Shown one piece after another: positions 14,093-21,377 of a stretch of 21,846 bases of DNA. Source of the stretch: DATMNI01 sp035570275 (GTDB lineage Bacteria; Acidobacteriota; Terriglobia; Bryobacterales; Bryobacteraceae); the NCBI GenBank assembly GCA_035570275.1, contig DATMNI010000315.1:1-21846 (forward strand). The letters run 5' to 3'. A program made the position numbers and the translations under genes. Each line of letters begins with the position of its first letter. Position 1 is the stretch's first letter. The notes below the pieces were generated by a model. That model ran no database searches. It saw only the letters and a list, made by a program, of their open reading frames with translations, and was not told the origin of the DNA.

Positions 14093-14611
14093 CAGTTCCT
14101 TGCCTCAACGAAACATGAAGCGAGGTCGTCCAAGCCCAACTCGTGCAGTCCTGCCTCGGTTTCAGCTACCAGATGTGGTTCCCCAAAGCATGAAGGTGAA
14201 GATGCGGACCCTATCTGTCCCGAAAGCCTTGGCGCGTTCCAGCGAGCGGTCAAGAAGCGCCCACTGTTCGTCCAGCTTTTTCTGGCCCTCGGGTGTCTCG
14301 GGCGGCAGCGGAACCTTGAAGAAGCCGGTGCCTTCCACCGAGACCTTGATGCCGTGCTCATCGAGGATACCGCGTGCCTCGCGCACCTTCTCGATGGGTT
14401 GCTCGGTGTTGTACTTGTTCCAAATGTTGCGGATCTCCGCCCACTTGAGGTTGTATTGCACGAGGAATTTGGCGGCGGTCAGGACGTCGTCATCGATTTC
14501 GTCGGTCAGGATGCCCAGCTTGATGCCGGCGAGAGGGAGAGCCTGCAATCGGCGGGCGAAGAGAGCCAGCGCGCTTCCGGCCAGCACTTCACGACGGGTT
14601 TGGCGATTCAT
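14092..14611 (-). pseudogene. Truncated, frameshifted sugar phosphate isomerase/epimerase with Tat-like signal
   Basis: From ATG 14611 the frame encodes RQTRREVLAGSALALFARRL, a Tat-type signal, and the first half of an AP endonuclease 2-type TIM barrel (IKLGILTDEIDDD, KWAEIRNIWNKYN, KVSVEGTGFFK, RVRIFTFMLWG). After LWG it stops early at 14162-14164. Adding one G to the four-G run (14181-14184 on the plus strand) restores a frame reading GEPHLVAETEAGLHELG and ending at 14092, as expected after LWG in this family. Even with that fix the protein is only about 170 residues against about 280, so the C-terminal half is missing. A single-base sequencing error could explain the frameshift but not the truncation. 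It is a relative, though not a close copy, of the intact isomerase at 259-1143. Confidence 0.75.
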
Positions 14612-14644
14612 GCCTCCGATTATAGCGTCCGGCGGCCCACCGGT

Positions 14645-14710
14645 TCCCTAACGGTCACGGCTCTGATCGGAGCCGATGCAACCTTGTACCGAGCCGTGAC
14701 CGTGAGGGAG
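14645..14710. repeat. Dispersed palindromic repeat, family B (copy 2)
   Basis: TCCCTAACGGTCACGGCTC (14645-14663) pairs with GAGCCGTGACCGTGAGGGA (14691-14709), with one mismatch over 19 bases. The loop begins with TGATCGGAGCC, which can also pair back on GGCTC, giving alternative hairpins. It lies between the start of the decayed isomerase and the end of the next minus-strand gene. Copy 1 is at 6081-6154. Confidence 0.8.
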
Positions 14711-14723
14711 CGGTCGCGGTTGA

Positions 14724-15311
14724 TCAGTTGCTGATATCCACGACGTCGAAATGGAAGCGGTCGGGCGGGAATAGCGTGGGGGCCTTGGGAACCAGGTGCG
14801 ACCAGGTCTGGTACGCCATGCCGGCCACGCTGGAATTCAGATAGAAAAGAAACTGGCTGGAGAAACAATGAATGGGCGGCGGTTGTCGAAAAGTCAGACG
14901 CAAGCCCACAGCCTTTTCCAGCCCGACTCCGTTAGTGGGGACAGCTTTATCCATAAGCAGGGTAACAAAGCTGGCGCGGTTGGCGTGGGGCCAAACGTCC
15001 GGATGGAGCAACTGGCGGAGCGCACCTTCGCTTTCGAAGGTAGTTTCGCACTGGCGGATCCACTCCAGAATGGAATCGCCCCAAAGCCAGTGGGACATCA
15101 GTCCTTTGTACTGTTGTGCAAGCTGCAGCGCGAGATCGAGTTTGCGCTGTTCCAGGACGGATTCCTCGGCGTCGCTGGCGGCCAGCATTTCTTCGGCTTC
15201 CAGCATGACCGAGGTCAAATCGCCGACCTCCTCGCTGGCGGAGAGCACCAACAGCGGGGGAAGCTCGTGTGTCTTGCTTCCCGGGATTTCGATGTACCTT
15301 TCGTCCCTCAT
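14724..15311 (-). CDS. Conserved-looking hypothetical protein (195 aa)
   Basis: Not recognised. ATG 15311 is chosen over the upstream frame start at 15371 because AGGTGAGG lies five bases before it. The sequence is soluble and mixed: an acidic helical segment (about 35-80, ASEEVGDLTSVMLEAEEML and EQRKLDLALQLAQQYKGL), a Trp-rich stretch (HWLWGDSILEWIRQ, about 83-96), and a C-terminal half with FRQPPPIHCFSSQFLFYLN and a final FHFDVVDIS strand. There is no signal peptide, no membrane segment and no catalytic motif I can name. It is transcribed divergently from the ROK kinase gene with about 180 bases between starts. Codon use and the good ribosome binding site support a real gene. Confidence 0.7.
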   Translation of the reverse strand: MRDERYIEIPGSKTHELPPLLVLSASEEVGDLTSVMLEAEEMLAASDAEESVLEQRKLDLALQLAQQYKGLMSHWLWGDSILEWIRQCETTFESEGALRQLLHPDVWPHANRASFVTLLMDKAVPTNGVGLEKAVGLRLTFRQPPPIHCFSSQFLFYLNSSVAGMAYQTWSHLVPKAPTLFPPDRFHFDVVDISN

Positions 15312-15495
15312 GGCAACCTCACCTGTCTTATCGGATGTATCGGACCTGAGCGACAGGGCTCGTCTGTTCAATTCTTAGCACAGGAAGGGCCATTATGAGA
15401 TTAAAAAGATCAAATGTACTCTATCGGCGGGGGTTATCTATATAGCAATCGCCACGGTTTGCTGCTAACTACACGTAGTACTGTGCTGTGGTACC

Positions 15496-16437
15496 ATGCC
15501 GGTTCATATGGCCGAATACACGATTGGGATCGATTTGGGCGGGACTAACCTGCGCGCGGCGGCTATCGACCGGTCAGGCAAGATGCTCGACAAAATCTCG
15601 GGCGCCACGAATTTCACGGAGGGCCGGGAGGCGGTTCTGTCCGATATTGTTTCGGCAATTTCGAAGCTGCGCGAAAAGCACGGCGCGGACGGGTTCGGCG
15701 GCATCGGCGTGGGGGTGCCGGGCTTCATCCGCATCAAGGAAGGGCTGATCACCAACTCGAATAATCTGCCATATCTGGAGAACGTGCCGGTGCGCGACGA
15801 AATCTCGCGGCGGCTCGGCACGCGGGTGATTCTAGAGAATGACGCCAACGCCGCGGCGCTGGGCGAGAAGTGGATCGGCGCCGGACGGGATGTGGATGAC
15901 CTGGTGTTGCTGACGCTCGGCACCGGCATCGGCGGCGGAATCATCTCCGGCGGCCGCGTACTGCGCGGCTTCGTGGGAATGGCGGGTGAAGTGGGGCACA
16001 TCACCGTGGTTCCGAACGGCAACCCCTGCGGCTGCGGCAACCAGGGCTGCCTGGAGAAGCACGCTTCGGCCACGGCGATCACGGCCATGGCCCGGCTGAT
16101 GCAGTTAGGCGATCCACTGTCGTCGAAAGACGTCTACGAACTGGCCAGAGAACCCGGCGAAAAGGGCGACAAGGCGCGCACGGTCTGGCGGGTGATGGGA
16201 GAGGCGTTGGGCGTGGCGCTGGCGATGCTCGTCAACACGTTCAACTTTCCGTTATACCTGCTGTCGGGCGGCATGCTGCCGGCGTGGGAGATGTTTGAGC
16301 CGCACATGATCCGGATGCTGGAGGAGCGGTCCTATACCTATCGCGCGACGAAAAAGGAAACCCGCATCGCGCAGGCCACGCTAGGCAACGAAGCGGGGCT
16401 ATACGGGGCGGCTTTTTTGCCGTGGGTGGAGAAGTGA
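15496..16437 (+). CDS. ROK-family sugar kinase, probable glucokinase
   Basis: 313 aa. The N-terminal ATP-binding motif GIDLGGTNLRAAAID (D13, G15, G16, T17) and catalytic Asp D116 in LENDANAAALGE are intact. The zinc site is H168 with CGCGNQGC (C178, C180, C185), the consensus of zinc-containing ROK kinases. The second phosphate loop is TLGTGIGGGII. The enzyme would phosphorylate glucose or a related hexose with ATP in the cytoplasm, feeding glycolysis and glycogen synthesis. There is no N-terminal helix-turn-helix, so it is a kinase and not a ROK repressor. ATG 15508, four codons later, is an alternative start; neither has a good ribosome binding site. The neighbours are unrelated, and the gene converges with the toxin-antitoxin pair. 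Confidence 0.9.
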   Translation: MPVHMAEYTIGIDLGGTNLRAAAIDRSGKMLDKISGATNFTEGREAVLSDIVSAISKLREKHGADGFGGIGVGVPGFIRIKEGLITNSNNLPYLENVPVRDEISRRLGTRVILENDANAAALGEKWIGAGRDVDDLVLLTLGTGIGGGIISGGRVLRGFVGMAGEVGHITVVPNGNPCGCGNQGCLEKHASATAITAMARLMQLGDPLSSKDVYELAREPGEKGDKARTVWRVMGEALGVALAMLVNTFNFPLYLLSGGMLPAWEMFEPHMIRMLEERSYTYRATKKETRIAQATLGNEAGLYGAAFLPWVEK

Positions 16438-16506
16438 GCGAGCGACGGCCGTTTCGGCGCTGGCACGCGGTTTTCGAAGCCGGGGTTCGGCGGGGCCGGC
16501 AGCGAT

Positions 16507-16983
16507 CTAGCGCCTCTTCCAAAGCCGCGAATCCCAGCGTACGGCCAGTGGCTGGCTCACCTGGATGTGGAGGAAATCGGGATGTTCCTGATTGATCAGA
16601 ACGTTTCGTTCCAGATGCGTCACCACAGAGGGCACCATCAGTACCGGCGTGCGGCGCTCGTCATACCAGGCATCGCCGAAAACCCGGGTGCTATCAAACG
16701 ACGGTGAATTCCAGCGCGGCACATCGTCCGGCGTGGCTTCTTCGACGGATAAGGCGGCCGGAATATCTATCCGGACGTAACCTTGGCTTTGCGGCACGCT
16801 GCCGGAGGCGTGGACCAGGATCTCCAATAATGCTCCAGCGTACGTTTCGGCGGCATAGATAACCCGTCGTCCGGGAGAATTCCAGCGGGCGCCGTGAAGC
16901 ATGGCGCCACTGCCGTCGAAGATGGGGTGCCGCATATCGGCTATGCGGAACGCCCGCAGCGGACCGCTACGCCGGGAGGCCAT
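16507..16983 (-). CDS. RES-domain toxin of a toxin-antitoxin pair
   Basis: 158 aa, the usual size of RES toxins (PF08808). The signature GARWNSPGRRVIYAAE....ALLE is present, with R33, Y43 and E54 spaced 10 and 11 residues apart as in characterised RES toxins (ParT, MbcT). There these residues line the NAD-binding pocket of an ADP-ribosyltransferase-like fold. Known members degrade NAD+ or modify metabolic enzymes with NAD, and so halt growth. The C-terminal half (FGDAWYDERRTPVLMVPSVV and NVLINQEHPDFLHIQV) is also typical of the family. It lies downstream of its antitoxin with a 17-base overlap. A strong AGGAGG lies 18 bases before the ATG, farther than ideal, which may keep toxin output low. 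No truncation is seen. Confidence 0.9.
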   Translation of the reverse strand: MASRRSGPLRAFRIADMRHPIFDGSGAMLHGARWNSPGRRVIYAAETYAGALLEILVHASGSVPQSQGYVRIDIPAALSVEEATPDDVPRWNSPSFDSTRVFGDAWYDERRTPVLMVPSVVTHLERNVLINQEHPDFLHIQVSQPLAVRWDSRLWKRR

Positions 16984-17407
16984 AGACTATGCGGGCCATG
17001 ACCTCCTCAGCCTGCCGCGCGCCCAATTCCGTCAGGGCCGCATCGAGGGGCGTCTTGCCCCCGATCTCCGGATGCGGTGTTGTCAGGAAGCGCCGGGCCT
17101 GCTCGCGATCCTGCCAGACGTCTTCGGCCGTGGCGACCACCCGCGCCAGGCGCTCGGTCCGTGCGCTCTCCGCGGGACTGAGACGTTCGCGACGCCGTTT
17201 GAACGTCGCCTCCGGAACGATGCGGTGCATCATGGCGCGCTGTTCGGCAGCGTCGGAGAAGACGCGCCGCGCCACCTGGCGGAGGGTTGCCTTGGGCAGT
17301 CCGCATTCGACGGCGTCACTCAGTTCCAGCAAAGATGTGACGGGCCTGCCCAAAATGCGGTAACCGCCCAGGACTTCTCCGATATTGCGTGGTTCCATAA
17401 GCATCAT
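16967..17407 (-). CDS. Antitoxin with Xre-like HTH and MbcA/ParS/Xre toxin-binding domain (DUF2384)
   Basis: 146 aa, from the first ATG of a cluster (17407, 17404, 17398); GAGG lies four to seven bases upstream. Residues about 25-75 (LLELSDAVECGLPKATLRQV..) are the helical N-terminal domain that in relatives binds operator DNA. Residues about 90-146 (RVVATAEDVWQDREQARRFL, TTPHPEIGGKTPLDAALTE, EEVMARIVYGL) are the DUF2384 toxin-binding domain, whose C-terminus plugs the RES active site. The G(K/R)xPLD...G..EV...L..I..G pattern is clear. It precedes and overlaps the toxin gene, as usual for antitoxin-first modules, and probably represses the pair together with the toxin. Confidence 0.9.
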   Translation of the reverse strand: MMLMEPRNIGEVLGGYRILGRPVTSLLELSDAVECGLPKATLRQVARRVFSDAAEQRAMMHRIVPEATFKRRRERLSPAESARTERLARVVATAEDVWQDREQARRFLTTPHPEIGGKTPLDAALTELGARQAEEVMARIVYGLPA

Positions 17408-17446
17408 TATACCTCAGATTGCGGATCAGATGATACTCCGATAATG
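17405..17446 (-). promoter_or_regulatory. Possible operator/promoter region of the toxin-antitoxin pair
   Basis: CATTAT (17405-17410) and ATAATG (17441-17446) are inverted repeats bracketing two direct copies of TCAGAT (17414-17419 and 17426-17431, 12 bases apart). On the minus strand a TATAAT overlaps the first ATG. Such symmetry just before an Xre-type antitoxin gene fits autoregulation, but no -35 element can be placed. Confidence 0.25.
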
Positions 17447-17588
17447 TGAAATGTCTAGAGGGGGCGTTGGCGCGAAACGTGGATGGCGCAGCGGCGCAAC
17501 CCCACTTCGCATAGCGAGAGCCTTCCGGGCAGTGCCGTGGTGTTCCCGAGTTGTTTGGGCCAGAAAACGCGTCTGGGTTGGCACGCGG

Positions 17589-17627
17589 GATCCGGGGAGC
17601 ATGCCCCATGCTCAACTATGCCGGATC
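17589..17627. terminator. Hairpin at the end of the YchF-like gene
   Basis: GAGCATG-CCC-CATGCTC (17597-17613) is a perfect 7-bp stem. It sits inside the wider pair GATCCGG (17589-17595) and CCGGATC (17621-17627), and overlaps the final codons and stop of the minus-strand gene. It may help to terminate the moxR-ychF transcript. No U tract follows on the minus strand. Confidence 0.4.
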
Positions 17628-18685
17628 ACCAGCACATCGCCATCCTTGACGATGTACTCCTTGCCTTCCAGGCGTAGCTGGCCTTTGTCGCGGGCGCCGG
17701 GGTAGCCGCCGAGATCGACCAGCGTTTTCCAGTTCACCACTTCGGCGCGGATGAATTTCTTCTCGAAGTCGGAGTGAATCGCGCCCGCGGCCTTGACGGC
17801 ATGGCTGTTCATCGGGATGGTCCAGGCGCGGCATTCGTCCTCGCCGGCGGTAAGAAAGCTCATCAGGCCCAGCAGGGCGTAGGTGGCCGAAATCAGCCGT
17901 TCCAGGCCGGATTCCTGCAGGCCGTAACTGGCCAGGTATTCGCGCTGTTCCGCACGCGGCAATTCGGCAAGCTCGGCCTCCACTTTGCCGCAAACGGCGG
18001 TCACCGCGGTGTGGGCGCGGCCGGCTAGAGGTCCCTCGCGATATTCTTTCTCCCGTTGGTGCAGCTTGACGGCATCCTCTTCGCCGATATTCAGAACGTA
18101 CAGCATCGGCTTTTGCGAAAGAAACTGGAAGCCGCGCAGGCGCTTTTCGTCTTCGGATTCCAGTTCCAACTGCCGCAGAGGCTTGTCTTCTTCCAGTGCA
18201 GCCTTGCACTTGACCAGCAGTTCGAACTCGCGGTCGAGTTCGGGGTTCTTGATCTTCTTGCGGTCTTTGTCGAGGCGCTCCAGGCGCTTTTCCACCACCA
18301 CCAGGTCGCTGAGAATCAACTCGGTCTCGATGTCTTCCAGATCGCGGACCGGGTCCACCGAGCCCTTTTCGTGCGGTACGGTGTCGCTGGCGAAGAGGCG
18401 CAGCACATGCGCGAACGCGTCCACCACGCGCAGGCTGGCCAACAGGTTGGGGTCGCGCAAACTCTCCTTGGAGATGGAGGGCATGTCCACGTACTCCACC
18501 GTGGCGTAGGTCACCTTGGGCGGTTGAAAGAGACCGGCCAGGGCGTCCACGCGGTCGTCCGGCACTTTCGCTACGCCGGTGCGCACCGCCGTGGAACCGA
18601 TGCGGGTCTCCTGCTGGACACCGGTCAGGATAGTGAAAAGTGAAGTCTTGCCTACCATGGGCAGGCCGATGATGGCTGTTTTCAT
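17612..18685 (-). CDS. YchF/Obg-like P-loop ATPase/GTPase with C-terminal TGS domain (divergent)
   Basis: 357 aa, near the usual 363 of YchF. The P-loop is GLPMVGKTSLF (residues 7-17), where classical YchF has GLPNVGKSTLF. The switch II element that should read D-x-A-G reads VDMPSIS. The nucleotide-specificity motif NxxE is kept in YVLNIGEED. The middle (about 125-200) is the charged coiled-coil insertion of this family (LERLDKDRKKIKNPELDREF), and the C-terminal TGS domain is intact (FLTAGEDECRAWTIPMNSHA, the H-S-D-F segment and a final KDGDVLVIRHS). Canonical YchF is a ribosome-associated ATPase linked to stress; this looks like a paralogue with changed switch chemistry. It lies 15 bases after moxR on the same strand, probably in one operon. 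Confidence 0.85.
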   Translation of the reverse strand: MKTAIIGLPMVGKTSLFTILTGVQQETRIGSTAVRTGVAKVPDDRVDALAGLFQPPKVTYATVEYVDMPSISKESLRDPNLLASLRVVDAFAHVLRLFASDTVPHEKGSVDPVRDLEDIETELILSDLVVVEKRLERLDKDRKKIKNPELDREFELLVKCKAALEEDKPLRQLELESEDEKRLRGFQFLSQKPMLYVLNIGEEDAVKLHQREKEYREGPLAGRAHTAVTAVCGKVEAELAELPRAEQREYLASYGLQESGLERLISATYALLGLMSFLTAGEDECRAWTIPMNSHAVKAAGAIHSDFEKKFIRAEVVNWKTLVDLGGYPGARDKGQLRLEGKEYIVKDGDVLVIRHS

Positions 18686-18700
18686 ATATTAAGGAACGGT

Positions 18701-19666
18701 CTACAGGGGAACGTCCACCTGGGAAAGAATTTCTTCGATGATGCGCTCGCCCACGTCGGCGCGGCGCTGCACCAGGGTGTTGCGGGTGTTGATCACCACG
18801 CGGTGGGCGAACAGCGGCACGGCGAGCCGCTTGACGTCATCCGGCACCGCGAAGTCGCGGCCTTCCAGCAGCGCCAACGCCTGCACCGCGCGATACAGCG
18901 CCTGCGATCCGCGCGGGCTGACGCCCAACGCCAGCGATTCGTGGTTGCGCGTCTTCTCGACGATCGCCAGCATGTAGTCGATCAGGGTGGCTTCCACGCC
19001 GATGCGCTGAACGCCTTCCTGAAGCCGCAATACATCCTCGGCCACCAGTTCGGAATGGACCAGTTGGGGCGCCCGGTGATCGGAGTTGCGGACAATTTCG
19101 CGCTCGCTGGCCAGGTCGGGATAGCCGATTCGCAGGCGCATGAGGAACCGGTCGAGCTGCGATTCGGGCAGCGGATAAGTGCCATGGTGTTCCACCGGAT
19201 TCTGGGTGGCGATCACCATAAAGGGCCGGGGCAGGGAATGCGAGTGGCCGTCGATGGTGACCTGGCTTTCGTTCATGGCTTCCAGCAGCGCCGATTGCGT
19301 CTTGGGAGTGGTGCGGTTGATTTCGTCGGCCAGCAGAAAGTTGCTGAAAATGGGGCCGGGCTTGAACTCGAAGGCTTCGGAGCGAGCGTTGTAGATGGTG
19401 ACGCCCAAAACGTCGCTGGGCAGCATATCGCTGGTGAATTGCAGGCGGTGAAACCGGCAAGCCACGGAGCGGGCCAAGGCTTGCGCGAGGGTCGTCTTGC
19501 CGACGCCCGGCACATCTTCGATCAGCAGGTGGCCGCGCGCCAGCAAGCAGACCAGGGAAAGCCTCACCACTTCCGGCTTGCCGCGAATGGTGGTTCCCAG
19601 AGCCGTCTCCAGTTCCCGGAGCTTGCCAAGGATTTCGGGCGAGAATCCAGTCGGCGGGGCTACCAT
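18701..19666 (-). CDS. MoxR-family AAA+ ATPase
   Basis: 321 aa from ATG 19666; the frame could begin at 19717 or 19684, but a TATAAT lies at 19688-19683, so a transcript from it would begin inside that extension. Walker A is EDVPGVGKTT (about 51-59), Walker B LLADEINR (D114, E115), sensor 1 ATQNPVEHHGTYPLPESQLDRF (about 152-172; written here as ATQNPVEHHG and TYPLPESQLD), and sensor 2 GVSPRGSQALYRAVQAL near 260. These are all MoxR hallmarks. MoxR ATPases act as chaperones for maturation of envelope or redox complexes, usually beside DUF58 and VWA-domain partners. Here the partners are missing: the downstream gene is the YchF-like protein, and upstream is a divergent peptidase. Its client is therefore unknown. 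Confidence 0.93.
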   Translation of the reverse strand: MVAPPTGFSPEILGKLRELETALGTTIRGKPEVVRLSLVCLLARGHLLIEDVPGVGKTTLAQALARSVACRFHRLQFTSDMLPSDVLGVTIYNARSEAFEFKPGPIFSNFLLADEINRTTPKTQSALLEAMNESQVTIDGHSHSLPRPFMVIATQNPVEHHGTYPLPESQLDRFLMRLRIGYPDLASEREIVRNSDHRAPQLVHSELVAEDVLRLQEGVQRIGVEATLIDYMLAIVEKTRNHESLALGVSPRGSQALYRAVQALALLEGRDFAVPDDVKRLAVPLFAHRVVINTRNTLVQRRADVGERIIEEILSQVDVPL

Positions 19667-19682
19667 TGATTCCCGCTGGGGC

Positions 19683-19688
19683 ATTATA
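19683..19688 (-). promoter_or_regulatory. Possible -10 box of the moxR-ychF unit
   Basis: TATAAT on the minus strand, 16 bases upstream of ATG 19666. It is preceded by the inverted repeat AGTATCATCAATACT (19689-19705 region). The -35 region (GGCGAT) is poor. If active, the leader would be very short. Confidence 0.3.
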
Positions 19689-19728
19689 GTATTGATGATA
19701 CTAAAGATCGCCACCAAACCTTGTGGTC

Positions 19729-19763
19729 CAGGTTGTTAACCTGCGGCGGATTGCCAATCCGCC
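19729..19763. repeat. Family A repeat, half copy
   Basis: CAGGTTGTTAACCTG (19729-19743) followed by GGCGGATTGCCAATCCGCC (19745-19763). It is the same 35 bases as 114-148 with one difference. The second half of the 130-bp element is absent. It sits between the divergent moxR and aminopeptidase genes. Confidence 0.8.
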
Positions 19764-19813
19764 TTTCTCGGAGTACGTTTACCCTTCCTTCCAGCCGCCT
19801 GCTTCGGCCGGAG

Positions 19814-19819
19814 TAGAAT
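19814..19819 (+). promoter_or_regulatory. Possible -10 box of the aminopeptidase gene
   Basis: TAGAAT within GAGTAGAATAG, 13 bases before ATG 19833. No matching -35 element is seen. Same style as 243-248. Confidence 0.25.
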
Positions 19820-19832
19820 AGTCCCCAACACC

Positions 19833-21236
19833 ATGCGCCGATTCTTCTCCACCTGGCTGCTGCTGGCGGCACCGCTCACCGGCCAGCCCCTCTTCACCCG
19901 TGCCCTGCCCAGCGCGGAATTCGCCCTCCACCGCGACCGTCTCATGCAGAAGATCGGTGACGCCGTGGCGGTTCTGGAGGGCGCCACCGAATACCCCGGC
20001 TACATGAAATTCCGGCAGGGGAATCAGTTCTTTTACCTCACCGGTGTCGAGGTCCCACGGGCGTTGCTCCTGGTCGATGGCCGCGCCCGGACCAGCACGT
20101 TGTACCTGCCGCCACGCAATCCGGGGCGCGAGAACGCCGAGGGCCCGGTGTTGGTTCCAGGCCGCGAAGCTCAGGAACTGACCGGCATCGCGCGCGTCGC
20201 CGACCGCGCCGAAATGGCTGCGGACCTGCTCAAACTCGACCAGCGCACGCTCTACGTGCCATTCCGCGACGACACCCAGTGGGCCCAGACCAACGCCGAC
20301 ATGCCCGCTTACGATGCCGCCAATTTGAGCGATCCCTGGGACGGCCGGTTATCGCGCGCCGCCATCTTCCGCGAACGCCTTCACACGCTCAAGCCACACG
20401 CCCCGTTCCGCGACCTGGACCCGATCCTGGACGAGTTGCGCGTCATCAAGACCCCGCGCGAAATCGCCTTGATCCGCGAGGCCACCCGCATCGCCGGTAT
20501 CGCCATGATCGAGGCCATGCGCGCCGCCAAACCCGGCATGTACGAGTACGAAATCGAGGCCATCGGCGACTACGTCTTCAAAAAGAACAACGCCCAGTTC
20601 TTCGCCTATTTCGGCCTGGTGGCCGCCGGAAAGAACTCCGCCTGGCCGCACTATCACGCCGCCCAGAGCCGCCTCCAGGACGGCGACCTGGTGCTGTTCG
20701 ACTACGCTCCGGATTACCACTACTACGCTTCCGATGTGACCCGCGAATTCCCCGCCAACGGCAGGTTCAGCGCCGGCCAGCGCGAACTCTACGGCATTTA
20801 CGTGAAACTCTACCAGGCCCTGATGACTTCGATTCGCCCCAACGTGACGCCGCGCGCCGTGATTCAGGATGCCGTGGCCAAAATGGACGCGATCATGGCC
20901 AACTACCAGTTCACCAACGCCAAGTTCCGTGACGCGGCTGGCCGGTTCGTGGACAACTACCGCAAGAGCCTGGGCGGGAGCCTGGGCCACATGGTGGGGA
21001 TGGAGGTTCACGACGTCAACGGTCCGCTCGAAACGTTGAAGCCCGGCATGGTATTCACCATCGAGCCGGCGCTCACGATACCCGAGGATCGCGTCTATAT
21101 CCGGCTGGAGGACGTGATCGCGATCACCGACACCGGCTACGAGAATCTGTCGGCATTCGCGCCCGAAGACATCGAAGGCGTGGAGAGAATCATGGCCGGA
21201 GGAAAGGTGGCGATTCCGGGCAAAGACGGGCAGTGA
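19833..21236 (+). CDS. Exported M24B metallopeptidase, aminopeptidase P-type (Xaa-Pro)
   Basis: 467 aa. Residues 1-18 (MRRFFSTWLLLAAPLTGQ) form a signal peptide, so the enzyme is predicted to be periplasmic or secreted. An aminopeptidase P N-terminal domain (about 25-175, with YPGYMKFRQGNQFFYLTGVE) precedes the pita-bread M24 domain. All five metal ligands are visible: D290 (LVLFDYAP), D301 (ASDVTREF), H386 (SLGHMVGMEVHD), E411 (FTIEPAL) and E426 (RLEDV). Two metal ions there activate water to remove an N-terminal residue before proline. Length and domains match PepP-type Xaa-Pro aminopeptidases, though some relatives are prolidases; the symbol is left open. It diverges from moxR. The sequence just after its stop resembles that after the deaminase stop at 11160. 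Confidence 0.92.
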   Translation: MRRFFSTWLLLAAPLTGQPLFTRALPSAEFALHRDRLMQKIGDAVAVLEGATEYPGYMKFRQGNQFFYLTGVEVPRALLLVDGRARTSTLYLPPRNPGRENAEGPVLVPGREAQELTGIARVADRAEMAADLLKLDQRTLYVPFRDDTQWAQTNADMPAYDAANLSDPWDGRLSRAAIFRERLHTLKPHAPFRDLDPILDELRVIKTPREIALIREATRIAGIAMIEAMRAAKPGMYEYEIEAIGDYVFKKNNAQFFAYFGLVAAGKNSAWPHYHAAQSRLQDGDLVLFDYAPDYHYYASDVTREFPANGRFSAGQRELYGIYVKLYQALMTSIRPNVTPRAVIQDAVAKMDAIMANYQFTNAKFRDAAGRFVDNYRKSLGGSLGHMVGMEVHDVNGPLETLKPGMVFTIEPALTIPEDRVYIRLEDVIAITDTGYENLSAFAPEDIEGVERIMAGGKVAIPGKDGQ

Positions 21237-21377
21237 CCCGGGCGGCGCACCCCGAGGAGACTCCGGCCAGCCAACAGGGCCGTGCTTGTTCCAGCGAAGG
21301 CGCCTGCGGCTCGTTCTGTCGAAGCCCACCCAGGTGGCACGCCACCCTGTTTTACGAAGTCGGCCTAGTATGTGAGC
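21237..21377 (+). other. Intergenic stretch with degenerate repeat and small hairpins
   Basis: No gene. The first 35 bases resemble 11163-11197. CCAGGTGGCACGCCACCCTG near 21329-21348 can pair on itself (GGTGGC/GCCACC) and may be a weak terminator for the aminopeptidase gene. Confidence 0.4.

Noticed and set aside
14092..14361. Separate 89-codon minus-strand gene
   Set aside because: Its first part is an out-of-frame shadow of the isomerase; only its last 30 codons continue the isomerase after a one-base frameshift, so it is merged into the pseudogene.
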